DNA of 22,659 bases. Source: Anammoximicrobium sp032229885. Lineage in GTDB: Bacteria; Planctomycetota; Planctomycetia; Pirellulales; Pirellulaceae. Every line of letters begins with the position of its first letter. The stretch's first letter is position 1. The position numbers and the translations under genes were made by a program. The notes beneath the pieces were generated by a model, which ran no database searches, was not told the DNA's origin, and saw only the letters and a list, made by a program, of their open reading frames with translations. The stretch spans positions 1-22,659 of the forward strand of contig JAVYAJ010000255.1 of the NCBI GenBank assembly GCA_032229885.1. The letters run 5' to 3'. Shown piece after piece: positions 7,998 to 15,257 of this stretch.

Positions 7998-8876
7998 ATG
8001 AACACGTTCAAGATCCTGTGCTCGATCATCGCCGCCCTCGCGATGCTGCTGGCCGCGCGATCGGCGCCCGCGCAATTCGGCGTCGACGAGTCGCAACCGG
8101 ACATGTGGACCCGGCCGAAGGGGAACGTCGAGAACGTTGAGATCAAAGGCAAGATTGTCGGCATGCAGCGAGACGTGGTCCAACTGGCCAACGAACAGGC
8201 CAGTCAGCGCTGGCTGGTGAAGATGCCGCGCGAGGCGAATGGTGTTCGTGTGTATGGGACCGCGAGGTTGAGCTATCTACAGCCTGGAATGATGGTTCGA
8301 TTCTCGGGCGTGTTCGATCTGAAAGGCAACGCCCAGGCGCCGATCGAGCGACTGGAGGTGTTCACGCCCAAGCCGGTGAAGGAAGGCATGGTCGATCCGC
8401 AGCAGTTCGGAGTCTTTGCCGAAGAGGCGTTCGGCGCCCGCTTGTTGCAGAACGAGGCGCCCGGGACTCAGCCCAAGCTTGAGACCGGCTCGTTTGTGGT
8501 CAGCGGCCAATTGCGCGGCTTTCGCAAAGGCGAGCTGTTCGTCGCGGCCGGACCCACGTTGGTGCGGGTTCCGCTGTCCGAGAAAGCCGAGATTTCCACC
8601 GATGTGACGGACACGCGATGGGTTCAGGTGGGCGATGAAATGGAGGTCTCCGGCTGGTCCTACCCGTATTTGAAAACCCACGTCGTGGCGACTCGAGTGA
8701 CGATTCACTCGAGCCATCCGATGGGACCGGCCCCCGAGGAAAAGCCCGCCAAACCGGCCGCACCCAAAGCGCCCGAGACCAAGCCCGAGCCGCAGGCGGC
8801 GCCCAAGCCGGCTGCCGTGCCGCCGAACGCGCCGCCGAACGCGCCATCGCCCGCGCCTCCGCCCGCCGAAACCTGA
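7998..8876 (+). CDS. Secreted protein of unknown function with Pro/Ala/Lys-rich tail
   Basis: The 292-residue protein has a clear signal peptide (MNTFK, then hydrophobic ILCSIIAALAMLLAA, likely cut after SAPA). I do not recognise the family. Residues about 30-235 look beta-rich, with two similar stretches: VEIKGKIVGMQRDVVQLA followed by LQPGMMVRFSGVFD, and FVVSGQLRGFRKGELFVAA followed by VQVGDEMEVSGW. This suggests a duplicated OB-like or SH3-like module. From about 245 the protein turns into a low-complexity tail of P, A, K and E (EKPAKPAAPKAPETKPEPQ), ending with a 12-base DNA repeat that encodes PPNAPPNAP. An AGGGG ribosome binding site at about 7984-7988 supports ATG 7998. It ends 115 bases before mqnE and may share its transcript. 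Confidence 0.85.
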   Translation: MNTFKILCSIIAALAMLLAARSAPAQFGVDESQPDMWTRPKGNVENVEIKGKIVGMQRDVVQLANEQASQRWLVKMPREANGVRVYGTARLSYLQPGMMVRFSGVFDLKGNAQAPIERLEVFTPKPVKEGMVDPQQFGVFAEEAFGARLLQNEAPGTQPKLETGSFVVSGQLRGFRKGELFVAAGPTLVRVPLSEKAEISTDVTDTRWVQVGDEMEVSGWSYPYLKTHVVATRVTIHSSHPMGPAPEEKPAKPAAPKAPETKPEPQAAPKPAAVPPNAPPNAPSPAPPPAET

Positions 8877-8991
8877 CCGTCAAGTGCCCGTCACGCCATC
8901 GGCCGAAACCGATCTTCGCTGCGCTGGCGACGCGAGCCGATGGGCCGTGCGGTCCTCATGCCAAACCGACCTCTCAACCAACGACCGTACG

Positions 8992-10134
8992 ATGCTATTG
9001 ACCACCCACCCGAAACTGAAGCCCATCCGCGACAAAGTCGAGGCGGGCGAGCGGTTGTCGTTCGACGACGGATTGTTGCTGTACGACCCCAGCGTCCCGT
9101 TGCAAGAGGTCGGCCAGTTGGCCAATCTCGTGCGCGAGCGGCTCAACGGCCAGACTGCGTTCTACAACATCAACACCCATCTGAACCCGACCAATGTCTG
9201 TGTGTACCGCTGCACGTTCTGCGCGTTTCGGGCCGATCTCCGCGATCCGGCCGGGTATGTGATGACCGACGAGCAAATCCTGGCGCGAGCTCGCGAGGCC
9301 GTCGAACACGGATGCACGGAAATGCACATCGTCGGCGGCGTGCATCATCTGAAGCCGTTCGACTGGTATCGGAACATGATCCGGATCCTGCACGACGCCT
9401 ACCCGAGCTTGCATCTGAAGGCCTGGACCGCCGTCGAGATCCACTGGTTCGAGATCATCACCAAACGCGCGGTGCGCGATCTGCTGCAAGAGTTGATTGC
9501 CGCCGGGTTGGGCAGTATGCCGGGCGGCGGCGCCGAGATTTTTCATCCGGACATCCGCCAGCGGATCTGCGCGCACAAGGCCGACGCCGAGAAATGGCTG
9601 GACATTCATCGCATCGCGCACCAGCTCGGTCTGAGATCCAACTGCACGATGCTGTACGGGCACATCGAGCAGCCGCGGCACCGGATCGACCATCTGATCC
9701 GGCTTCGCGACCTGCAGGACGAGACCGGCGGATTTCAAACGTTCATCCCGCTGGCCTTCCACCCCGCCAACACCGAGCTGGCGCACCTGCCCAAGCCTTC
9801 GGCCCTGCTGGATCTACGCACGATCGCGGTCAGTCGGTTGATGCTAGACAACATCCCCCACATCAAGGCGTACTGGATCATGCTCGGCATCGGCGGAGCG
9901 CAAGTCGCCCTGGCCTACGGGGCGGACGATCTCGATGGAACGGTGCGACACGAATCGATCTACCACGACGCCGGGGCGACGACGCCGGAGATCCTGTCCG
10001 TCGACGAGATCCGTCGCCTGATTACCACGGCCGGCCGCCAATGCGTCGAACGCGACACGCTGTATCGTCGCGTCGAACGCGCCCCGGCGCCCGCCGCTGG
10101 CGCGGCCGAGCTTGCCGCGCCCGGGACGATTTGA
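8992..10134 (+). CDS. mqnE: Aminofutalosine synthase MqnE (radical SAM)
   Basis: This is the radical SAM enzyme that joins 3-enolpyruvyl-benzoate to a SAM-derived adenosyl group to make aminofutalosine, an early step of the futalosine route to menaquinone. The 380-residue product carries the iron-sulfur motif in NVCVYRCTFCAF (Cys-x3-Cys-x2-Cys). It also has IVGGVHHLKPFDWY, LKAWTAVEIHWFEI and LGSMPGGGAEIFHPD, all typical of MqnE. FIPLAFHPANTELA and HIKAYWIMLG are conserved in the wider MqnE/MqnC group, so a mix-up with MqnC is the main alternative; the AEIH and GGGAEIF segments favour MqnE. The ATG at 8992 fits the family start MLLTTHPKLKPIRDKV; the longer frame from 8884 adds 36 unlike residues. 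The ribosome binding site is weak. No other mqn gene is in the window. Confidence 0.93.
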   Translation: MLLTTHPKLKPIRDKVEAGERLSFDDGLLLYDPSVPLQEVGQLANLVRERLNGQTAFYNINTHLNPTNVCVYRCTFCAFRADLRDPAGYVMTDEQILARAREAVEHGCTEMHIVGGVHHLKPFDWYRNMIRILHDAYPSLHLKAWTAVEIHWFEIITKRAVRDLLQELIAAGLGSMPGGGAEIFHPDIRQRICAHKADAEKWLDIHRIAHQLGLRSNCTMLYGHIEQPRHRIDHLIRLRDLQDETGGFQTFIPLAFHPANTELAHLPKPSALLDLRTIAVSRLMLDNIPHIKAYWIMLGIGGAQVALAYGADDLDGTVRHESIYHDAGATTPEILSVDEIRRLITTAGRQCVERDTLYRRVERAPAPAAGAAELAAPGTI

Positions 10135-10255
10135 ATCGCGTCTGTGCGCAGCGATCGTCACCCTTCCGAACGCCGGCCGTCATCCGTTGCACGCTGAACG
10201 GGCATCGACCCGCGGCCGCGCCTGTACGGCAGAAAACAAAGACTGGCGCTCTCTA

Positions 10256-10432
10256 TCAAGAAACCTGCCAGATCCGAGCGGTGCGGTCGTTGGCGGCCGA
10301 GGCCAGTTGCGTGCCGTGGGGCGAGAACAGCGCCGCCCGCGTCGGTGGCTTATGGGCCAGTGCCGCAAGCCAGAATTGGCCGGTGACTATAGCCAGACTT
10401 CCGCCAGTCTGTGCGATATCGCAAGTCGGGGT
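10256..10432 (-). pseudogene. Remnant of the C-terminal end of a WD40-repeat protein
   Basis: Read on the minus strand, the frame between a TAA at 10433-10435 and a TGA at 10256-10258 ends with FSPHGTQLASA...NDRTARIWQVS. This is the canonical last blade of a WD40 propeller (FSPDG, then LAS, then DRTxRIW). Upstream of it, LAIVTGQFWLAALAH no longer matches a clean repeat, and the frame closes after 59 codons with no start. It therefore looks like the tail of a once larger gene whose front has been lost. The original could have been a WD40 protein or a kinase-WD40 fusion. Confidence 0.6.
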
Positions 10433-10501
10433 TTATGGCCACGACGACTGGTTTCTATCTAGATCGCTAGCTGAAATGCGCCCGTTGAGGGTCTGCGCAG
10501 T

Positions 10502-10640
10502 GTGGAGCGCAACGCTCCACGCCTGGTTGGAGGGCCACGCTCCACGCCTGGTTGGAGGGCCACGCTCTGTCGTGGCCGCAACCAGCTATGCAGCGCTGGA
10601 GGGCCACGCTCCACGCGTGGCCGTAACCAGGCGGACGCGA
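10502..10640. repeat. Cluster of GGAGGGCCACGCTCC hairpin repeats
   Basis: The cluster begins with a perfect 8-bp hairpin, GTGGAGCG-CAA-CGCTCCAC (10502-10520). A 25-base unit starting GCCTGGTTGGAGGGCC follows in tandem (10521-10545 and 10546-10570, the second ending differently). Further copies lie at about 10554-10577 and 10598-10623, each with GGCCACG pairing to CGTGGCC. The same wording appears at 6059-6104. It is a dispersed, hairpin-forming repeat family with local expansion here. Confidence 0.8.
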
Positions 10641-11023
10641 CGGAGCGCGTCCCTCCACAACGGCCCACTGTCCTGCGCTCGCCGTCCAGCCATTTCGATT
10701 GCCACGTAGCTCGGCCCAGCTCGTTTTTCTGGAAATCTGGGACGACTTTCCGTTCCACGTCCCATCAATTCCGGTTTGTGGCACTGGATGCCCCTCCAAC
10801 ACCAGCCGCTGCTCGCCCTGCAAGCTTGTCGGATCCGCCTGGTCGGATTGGAAAAAACTCGTAGGCGAATCGTGGCTATTCTTACCTCTGCGATGTTCGA
10901 TGGGAGTCTGAAATCCCTGGGAAGAACATCCATCTAGTCTCCCTTCGCCGTTAACCAACTGGAAAAGCACACTAAAACGCAGCCCACCCGTCGCTCGTCA
11001 TCGCGTGGAATGTTGATCTGCGA

Positions 11024-11039
11024 TATATCAAACGATATA
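11024..11039. promoter_or_regulatory. TATATC/GATATA palindrome, candidate operator of the defence operon
   Basis: TATATC (11024-11029) and GATATA (11034-11039) form a perfect inverted repeat around AAAC. The same DNA also contains CGATATA twice as a direct repeat with a 12-base period (11021-11027 and 11033-11039). It is strikingly AT-rich for this genome and sits 44 bases before the ATG of a protein with an XRE-type HTH domain, so an autoregulatory site or promoter core is plausible. Confidence 0.45.
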
Positions 11040-11082
11040 AACAGTGCTCGTCGATCGAGACACCGACCAGTGCGAGCGGAAC

Positions 11083-14000
11083 ATGCAACCCACGCCGGGC
11101 GACAACGTTTCCGCGGAGATCAAGCAACTGCGGGCCCGACTTGGGTTGACCCAAGTCTTGCTGGCACAGCGGCTCGGCGTGTCGTTTCCCACCGTAAACC
11201 GTTGGGAAAACGGCAAATCGGTGCCGTCGCAGTTGTCGTGGAACCGGCTGCGAGAGATTTCCGGCGATTCCACCGCCGAGACGGCCGCGGATGACGATTC
11301 GGCCAGCTTGTCGCCCCCGATGCTCGATCTTACCGCCAGCCCCGAGGTCGTGCGCGCGGTGGTCGAGGGCGAGCGGCTTTCGTTTGGCCATCTTGCCAAC
11401 CCGGCTTTCGCCACCGAGATCTCGAGCATCGACCCGCTCCCCCACCAGCGGATCGCGGTCTACGACCACATGCTAAAACAGCCCCGCTTGCGATTTCTGC
11501 TGGCGGACGACGCAGGGGCGGGCAAAACGATCATGACGGGCCTGTACGTCCGCGAGATGCTCTCGCGCCGCCTGCTGCGCCGTGTGTTGATCGTGCCGCC
11601 CGCGGGACTAATTGGAAACTGGCAGCGCGAACTGCACGTGCTGTTCAACCTGCCGTTCAAGGTGGTGGCGGGCGCCGATGCCCGCAACGCCAATCCGTTC
11701 ATCGGGCCAAGCGGCGACCGTACGATCGTCAGCGTCGATACGCTGGCCGGCGAGCGCGTCTTCGCGCGGCTGCGCGACGAGAACGTCGAGCCGTATGATC
11801 TGGTCGTCTTCGACGAAGCCCACAAGCTTTCGGTGGATCGCGGCAACGATCTGCGCATCCGCAGAACTGATCGCTACCGTCTGGCCGAAGCGCTCGCCGG
11901 CGTTCGCGGATTGGACCCAGCGTGGCGGTTGCCTGGGACGCCCCATCATCTGTTGCTCCTCACCGCCACGCCACACCAAGGTAAGGACTATCCGTACTAC
12001 GGGCTTTGGCGTTTGCTCGAGCCCGACGTGCTTTCGACGCCCGAGGCGTTCGACCAATATCCTCCGGCGCAGCGTCAAGCCCGCTTCATCCGCCGCACCA
12101 AAGAGGAGATGGTTCACCTCAGTGGCAGGCCGCTGTACCCCAAACGCATCTCCGACACGCTCGGCTACGACCTGACCCAAGGCCCCATTAGCGAGCAAAC
12201 GCTGTACGACGAGACTACCGAATACATGCGGCACGTTTACAACCGAGCCAAGCTGCTGAACCGCTCGGCCGCTCGGCTGGCGATGAGCGTGCTTCAGCGC
12301 CGCTTGGCCAGTTCCACCTATGCGCTCCTGCGCTCGTTCGAGCGGCGCATCGACAAACTGACGCAGCTCATCCGCGACGTGCAAGAGGGCAAGCTGACCG
12401 AAGAACAGCTCGTCGTACTCCAGCGCCGGCTGGCGGAAGACGACGACGTGCTCGACTCGAAGACGGCCGAAGAAGAAGGCGGCCCCATCGATGGCCGCGA
12501 AGAGAATGAGATCTCCGAAGATCGTTTGCTCGCGGGCGTCATCGCCACGTCGCTGGCCGATCTGGTGATCGAGCGCGAGCAGGTCGTCGCCCTGCGAGAC
12601 CTGGCCCGCAAGGTCTATGAGCAAGGCGCCGAGTCCAAGTTCGACAAGCTCCGCGAGGTGCTCACCGAATCGCGTTTCGCCGGCGAAAAGTTCATCGTCT
12701 TCACCGAGCATCGCGATACGCTCGACTATCTGGTTCAGCGGTTGGGCGGCATCGGCTACACCGGCCAGATTGCCCACATCCACGGCGGCATGTACTACAC
12801 CGAGCGCCAGCAACAGGTCGAGCGATTCCGCAAGTCGCACGAGGATGGCGGCGCGCGGTTCATGCTCTGCACCGACGCCGCGGCGGAGGGCATCAACCTC
12901 CAGTTCTGCTGGATCATGATCAACTTTGACGTGCCCTGGAACCCGGCGCGGCTCGAACAGCGCATGGGCCGCATCCACCGCTATGGCCAAAAGCACGACC
13001 CCGTGCAGATCGTCAACCTCGTCGCGCCCAAGACGCGCGAAGGGCTGGTGATCGAGACGCTGCTTAACAAGCTCGAAACCATCCGCAGCAGCCTGGGGAG
13101 CGAAAAGGTTTTCGATTCGATCGGTCGGCTTTTCGAAGGCGTGTCGCTGAAGACGTACATGGAGCGGGCCGTTGTCGAAGGCGCCGGCGCGGTCGCCCGA
13201 GACCTGGAAGGCAAGCTCACGGCCCAGCAGGTCGAAGCGCTGGCCGCCAAAGAAAAAATGCTCTACGGCGACGGCGGCGACGTAAAACGCCAACTGCCCC
13301 GCCTCCGCGAAGACCTCGCCCACGAGGCCTATCGTCGCCTGCTGCCGGGCTACGTGCGCCAGTACATCCAGAGCGCCGCGCCGCTGGTCGCGATGGAGAT
13401 CCGCGGCGAGATCGATCGCTGCTTTACCCTGCGTCCCGTCGAGAAGGGCGCGGTCGATCCGCTCCTGCACGCCCTGGAACTCTACGCGCCGCACGCGCGG
13501 GAATGCCTGACCGTCGTTCGCCCCGAACAGAACCAGGCGGCCATTTGGGTCCATCCCGGCGAGTCGGTCTTCGAGCAATTCCGCGCCACGGTCCGCGACC
13601 GCCTCGGCGACGACGCCCTCCGCGGCGCGGTGTTCGTCGACCCCACGGCGGAAAAGCCGTACCTGTTTCATCTGGCGCTGGTGAGCGTCGTTCGCCAGGC
13701 CGATCCCGTTTTGCCCGACCTGGCCACCGAAGAAGTGGTCGATTGCCAATTGGTCGGCGTGCGGCAGCATGAAGGGAGCGAGCTAACGCTGTGCCCAGTC
13801 GAACACTTGCTGTTGCTCAGAGGAGGAGGAGGCGGCCTTCCTCCCGCGGCGCAGCGGCTGGCGGTCGCCGCCGACAAGCTCAAGGAGCAAGCCGCCGCTT
13901 TTCTCATCGAGCGCGTCGCGCGTGGCATGGCGATCCAGCGTCGCCAAGAACTGCTGGCCTCGTTGCCCGAGCGCGAGCAATTCATTCAACGCGGGTTCAA

Positions 14001-14652
14001 TTTCCAGGAAACCGAGCTGGCCGCCGCGCGGGTCAAGCTGTCCGAAAAGGTTCGCAGCGGAAACGCCGCCGCCACCAAGGCGCTCAAGGAAATCAAAGAC
14101 CAGCAGCGGTCGCTCGCCCAGCGTCGCGCCACCGCGCTGGCGACGGTCCGTCGCGAGCCGGAACTGATCGCCGCCGGCAATCTCACCTTTTTCGCCCACG
14201 CGCTGATCGTTCCTTCGACGAACGCGGAAGACGTGGCTCGCCACGATGCCGAGGTCGAGCGGATTGCCATGGACTTTGTTCGCGCGTATGAGGAAGCCGC
14301 GGGGGCGGTCGTCCAGGACGTTCACACGCCCGCGCTGGCCCGCGCCGCCGGCCTGACCGACAATCCCGGCTTTGACCTGCTGGCGATCTACCCCGCGGGC
14401 GACCCCCGAGGTCGGCGGGCCATCGAGGTCAAAGGGCGCGCGGCGACGGGCGACGTCGAGGTTTCGTCCAACGAATGGGCCCGCGCCGCCAATCTCCGCC
14501 AAGCCTACTGGCTATATGCTGTTTACCAGTGCGCGACGCCCACGCCACGGTTGGCCCGCGTCCAAGACCCCTTCGGCAAACTGCTAGCCACCGCCAAGGG
14601 CAGCATACTGATCAGCCCCACACAAATCACCCAGGCAGCCACAGAAGAATAG
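11083..14652 (+). CDS. HTH-SNF2/DEAH helicase with C-terminal DUF3883 domain (DrmD/Hma-type)
   Basis: This 1189-residue protein combines three parts. Residues about 10-62 are an XRE-type helix-turn-helix (LRARLGLTQVLLAQRLGV, then TVNRWENGKSVPS). Residues about 120-760 are an SNF2-type helicase: Walker A in DDAGAGKT with Lys148, DEAH at 244-247, LLLTATPHQGKDYPY, and motif VI QRMGRIHRYGQ with Arg630/Arg633. The C-terminal end is a DUF3883-like domain (GFDLLAIYP with Asp1098, then IEVKGRA with Glu1115 and Lys1117) resembling a PD-(D/E)xK core. Similar helicases serve DISARM and helicase-methylase-ATPase systems. Start: ATG 11083 is preferred; a GTG at 11044 would add 13 residues and overlaps the region next to the palindrome. 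It is the first gene of the operon, and 189 bases separate it from the GxxExxY gene. Confidence 0.93.
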   Translation: MQPTPGDNVSAEIKQLRARLGLTQVLLAQRLGVSFPTVNRWENGKSVPSQLSWNRLREISGDSTAETAADDDSASLSPPMLDLTASPEVVRAVVEGERLSFGHLANPAFATEISSIDPLPHQRIAVYDHMLKQPRLRFLLADDAGAGKTIMTGLYVREMLSRRLLRRVLIVPPAGLIGNWQRELHVLFNLPFKVVAGADARNANPFIGPSGDRTIVSVDTLAGERVFARLRDENVEPYDLVVFDEAHKLSVDRGNDLRIRRTDRYRLAEALAGVRGLDPAWRLPGTPHHLLLLTATPHQGKDYPYYGLWRLLEPDVLSTPEAFDQYPPAQRQARFIRRTKEEMVHLSGRPLYPKRISDTLGYDLTQGPISEQTLYDETTEYMRHVYNRAKLLNRSAARLAMSVLQRRLASSTYALLRSFERRIDKLTQLIRDVQEGKLTEEQLVVLQRRLAEDDDVLDSKTAEEEGGPIDGREENEISEDRLLAGVIATSLADLVIEREQVVALRDLARKVYEQGAESKFDKLREVLTESRFAGEKFIVFTEHRDTLDYLVQRLGGIGYTGQIAHIHGGMYYTERQQQVERFRKSHEDGGARFMLCTDAAAEGINLQFCWIMINFDVPWNPARLEQRMGRIHRYGQKHDPVQIVNLVAPKTREGLVIETLLNKLETIRSSLGSEKVFDSIGRLFEGVSLKTYMERAVVEGAGAVARDLEGKLTAQQVEALAAKEKMLYGDGGDVKRQLPRLREDLAHEAYRRLLPGYVRQYIQSAAPLVAMEIRGEIDRCFTLRPVEKGAVDPLLHALELYAPHARECLTVVRPEQNQAAIWVHPGESVFEQFRATVRDRLGDDALRGAVFVDPTAEKPYLFHLALVSVVRQADPVLPDLATEEVVDCQLVGVRQHEGSELTLCPVEHLLLLRGGGGGLPPAAQRLAVAADKLKEQAAAFLIERVARGMAIQRRQELLASLPEREQFIQRGFNFQETELAAARVKLSEKVRSGNAAATKALKEIKDQQRSLAQRRATALATVRREPELIAAGNLTFFAHALIVPSTNAEDVARHDAEVERIAMDFVRAYEEAAGAVVQDVHTPALARAAGLTDNPGFDLLAIYPAGDPRGRRAIEVKGRAATGDVEVSSNEWARAANLRQAYWLYAVYQCATPTPRLARVQDPFGKLLATAKGSILISPTQITQAATEE

Positions 14653-14665
14653 CCACGGAAGATTA

Positions 14666-14790
14666 GCCACAGAGGACACAGAGAACACAGAGTTTACGAA
14701 TGTAAGTTATCCATGAGCATTCAGTTACGGCATTTTGACTTTTTCGATTTCCCATCCCTATCTCTCTGTGACCTCTGTGTCCTCTGTGGC
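14666..14790. repeat. Long CTCTGTG-type inverted repeat between helicase and GxxExxY gene
   Basis: The arms at 14666-14692 and 14764-14790 are complementary at 25 of 27 positions, with a 71-base spacer that lacks a gene. The right arm reads as runs of CTCTGTG and CCTCTGTGT. In mRNA this would form a long stem-loop straight after the helicase stop codon (14650-14652), so it could attenuate or separate expression of the following genes. It resembles the repeat at 283-378. Confidence 0.8.
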
Positions 14791-14841
14791 AATACAAGTA
14801 CCCTGTGCCCTCTGTAGCAATAACCATTGTAGGATTGCGTC

Positions 14842-15207
14842 ATGAGCGATGAATTAACTGAGAAGATCATCGGCGCCGCCATCGAAGTCCATCGCATCCT
14901 GGGGCCGGGGCTATTGGAGTCCATTTACGAGGAGGCATTGGTTGTCGAGTTAGAATTGCGCGGCATTGCCTGCGAGCGCCAAGTCGACGTGGACGTAGAC
15001 TATAAGGGACACATTATCAAAGGGCAGCGGTTGGATCTTCTCGTGGCAGGTCAGCTTGTCGTCGAATGCAAGTCGCTGTCGAAACTGCCCGACGTGGCGC
15101 TGGCCCAAGTTCTTTCCTACTTACAAGCCACCGGTTTGAAACGCGGCTTGGCCCTAAACTTCGGACAAACGCGCCTGGTTGACGGCATCAAACGCATCTC
15201 CCTGTGA
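14842..15207 (+). CDS. GxxExxY protein (PD-(D/E)xK-like fold)
   Basis: The 121-residue protein belongs to the GxxExxY family, small proteins of unproven function with a nuclease-like fold. The name motif is visible as GLLESIYEEAL (Gly23, Glu26, Tyr29). It is followed by a PD-(D/E)xK-type core: LDLLV with Asp65 and VVECKS with Glu75 and Lys77, and a helix with Gln89. The length is normal, so it looks intact. ATG 14842 has a good AGGA ribosome binding site at 14831-14834. The gene sits between helicase and methylase, and its stop codon (15205-15207) touches a 9-base tandem repeat. GC (roughly 55 percent by eye) is lower than in the helicase, consistent with later arrival. A DNA-processing role in the defence system is possible but not shown. 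Confidence 0.9.
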   Translation: MSDELTEKIIGAAIEVHRILGPGLLESIYEEALVVELELRGIACERQVDVDVDYKGHIIKGQRLDLLVAGQLVVECKSLSKLPDVALAQVLSYLQATGLKRGLALNFGQTRLVDGIKRISL

Positions 15208-15242
15208 ACTCTGTGCCCTCTGTGCCCTCTGTGCCCTCTGTG
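15207..15242. repeat. 9-bp tandem repeat CCCTCTGTG
   Basis: Three perfect units (15216-15224, 15225-15233, 15234-15242) follow a degenerate first unit (15207-15215). Because the period is a multiple of three, one frame reads Ser-Val-Pro repeatedly and stays open into the methylase. This creates a false N-terminal extension starting at the GTG at 15204. Confidence 0.85.
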
Positions 15243-15257
15243 GCAAATGGATTCCCC

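Larger units (their letters stand above)
10135..11082. other. Gene-poor junction of about 950 bases before the defence operon
   Basis: No intact gene is apparent. The stretch holds a WD40 remnant (10256-10432, minus), a dense hairpin-repeat cluster (10502-10640), about 350 bases with no recognisable feature (10645-11020), and a palindrome (11024-11039) before the helicase. The minus-strand open frame at 10467-10970 runs straight through the repeats and is not credible. The operon promoter should be in the right-hand part. Confidence 0.6.
14805..15246. mobile_element. Candidate repeat-bounded cassette carrying the GxxExxY gene
   Basis: The 16-base sequence GTGCCCTCTGTNGCAA occurs at 14805-14820 and 15231-15246 (15 of 16 identical), bracketing the GxxExxY gene. 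A third, related copy lies at 14777-14792. Direct repeats on both sides of a small gene inside an otherwise compact operon suggest insertion or repeat-mediated exchange. No transposase is present, so this would be a non-autonomous or recombination-driven unit. Edges are uncertain, and the cassette may begin at 14666. Confidence 0.45.

Noticed and set aside
7510..8001. 163-codon plus-strand frame in the divergent intergenic region
   Set aside because: Arg/Thr/Ser-rich composition without a domain. It overlaps the start of a better supported secreted-protein gene.
8940..10709. 589-codon plus-strand frame overlapping mqnE and the repeat cluster
   Set aside because: The mqnE frame carries all the radical SAM motifs. 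This frame also reads through hairpin repeats and is Arg-rich.
10467..10970. 167-codon minus-strand frame
   Set aside because: A large part is encoded by hairpin repeats, it has no recognisable domain, and its composition looks random.
11608..13770. 720-codon minus-strand frame opposite the helicase
   Set aside because: The plus strand encodes a full SNF2 motif set. The opposite frame is a high-GC shadow.
15207..15242. Possible CRISPR-like array
   Set aside because: The units are nine bases long and abut without spacers, so it is a simple tandem repeat.
15204..15257. N-terminal extension of the methylase from a GTG start
   Set aside because: It consists of Ser-Val-Pro units encoded by the 9-base repeat and overlaps the GxxExxY stop. 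Family similarity begins at the ATG at 15258.
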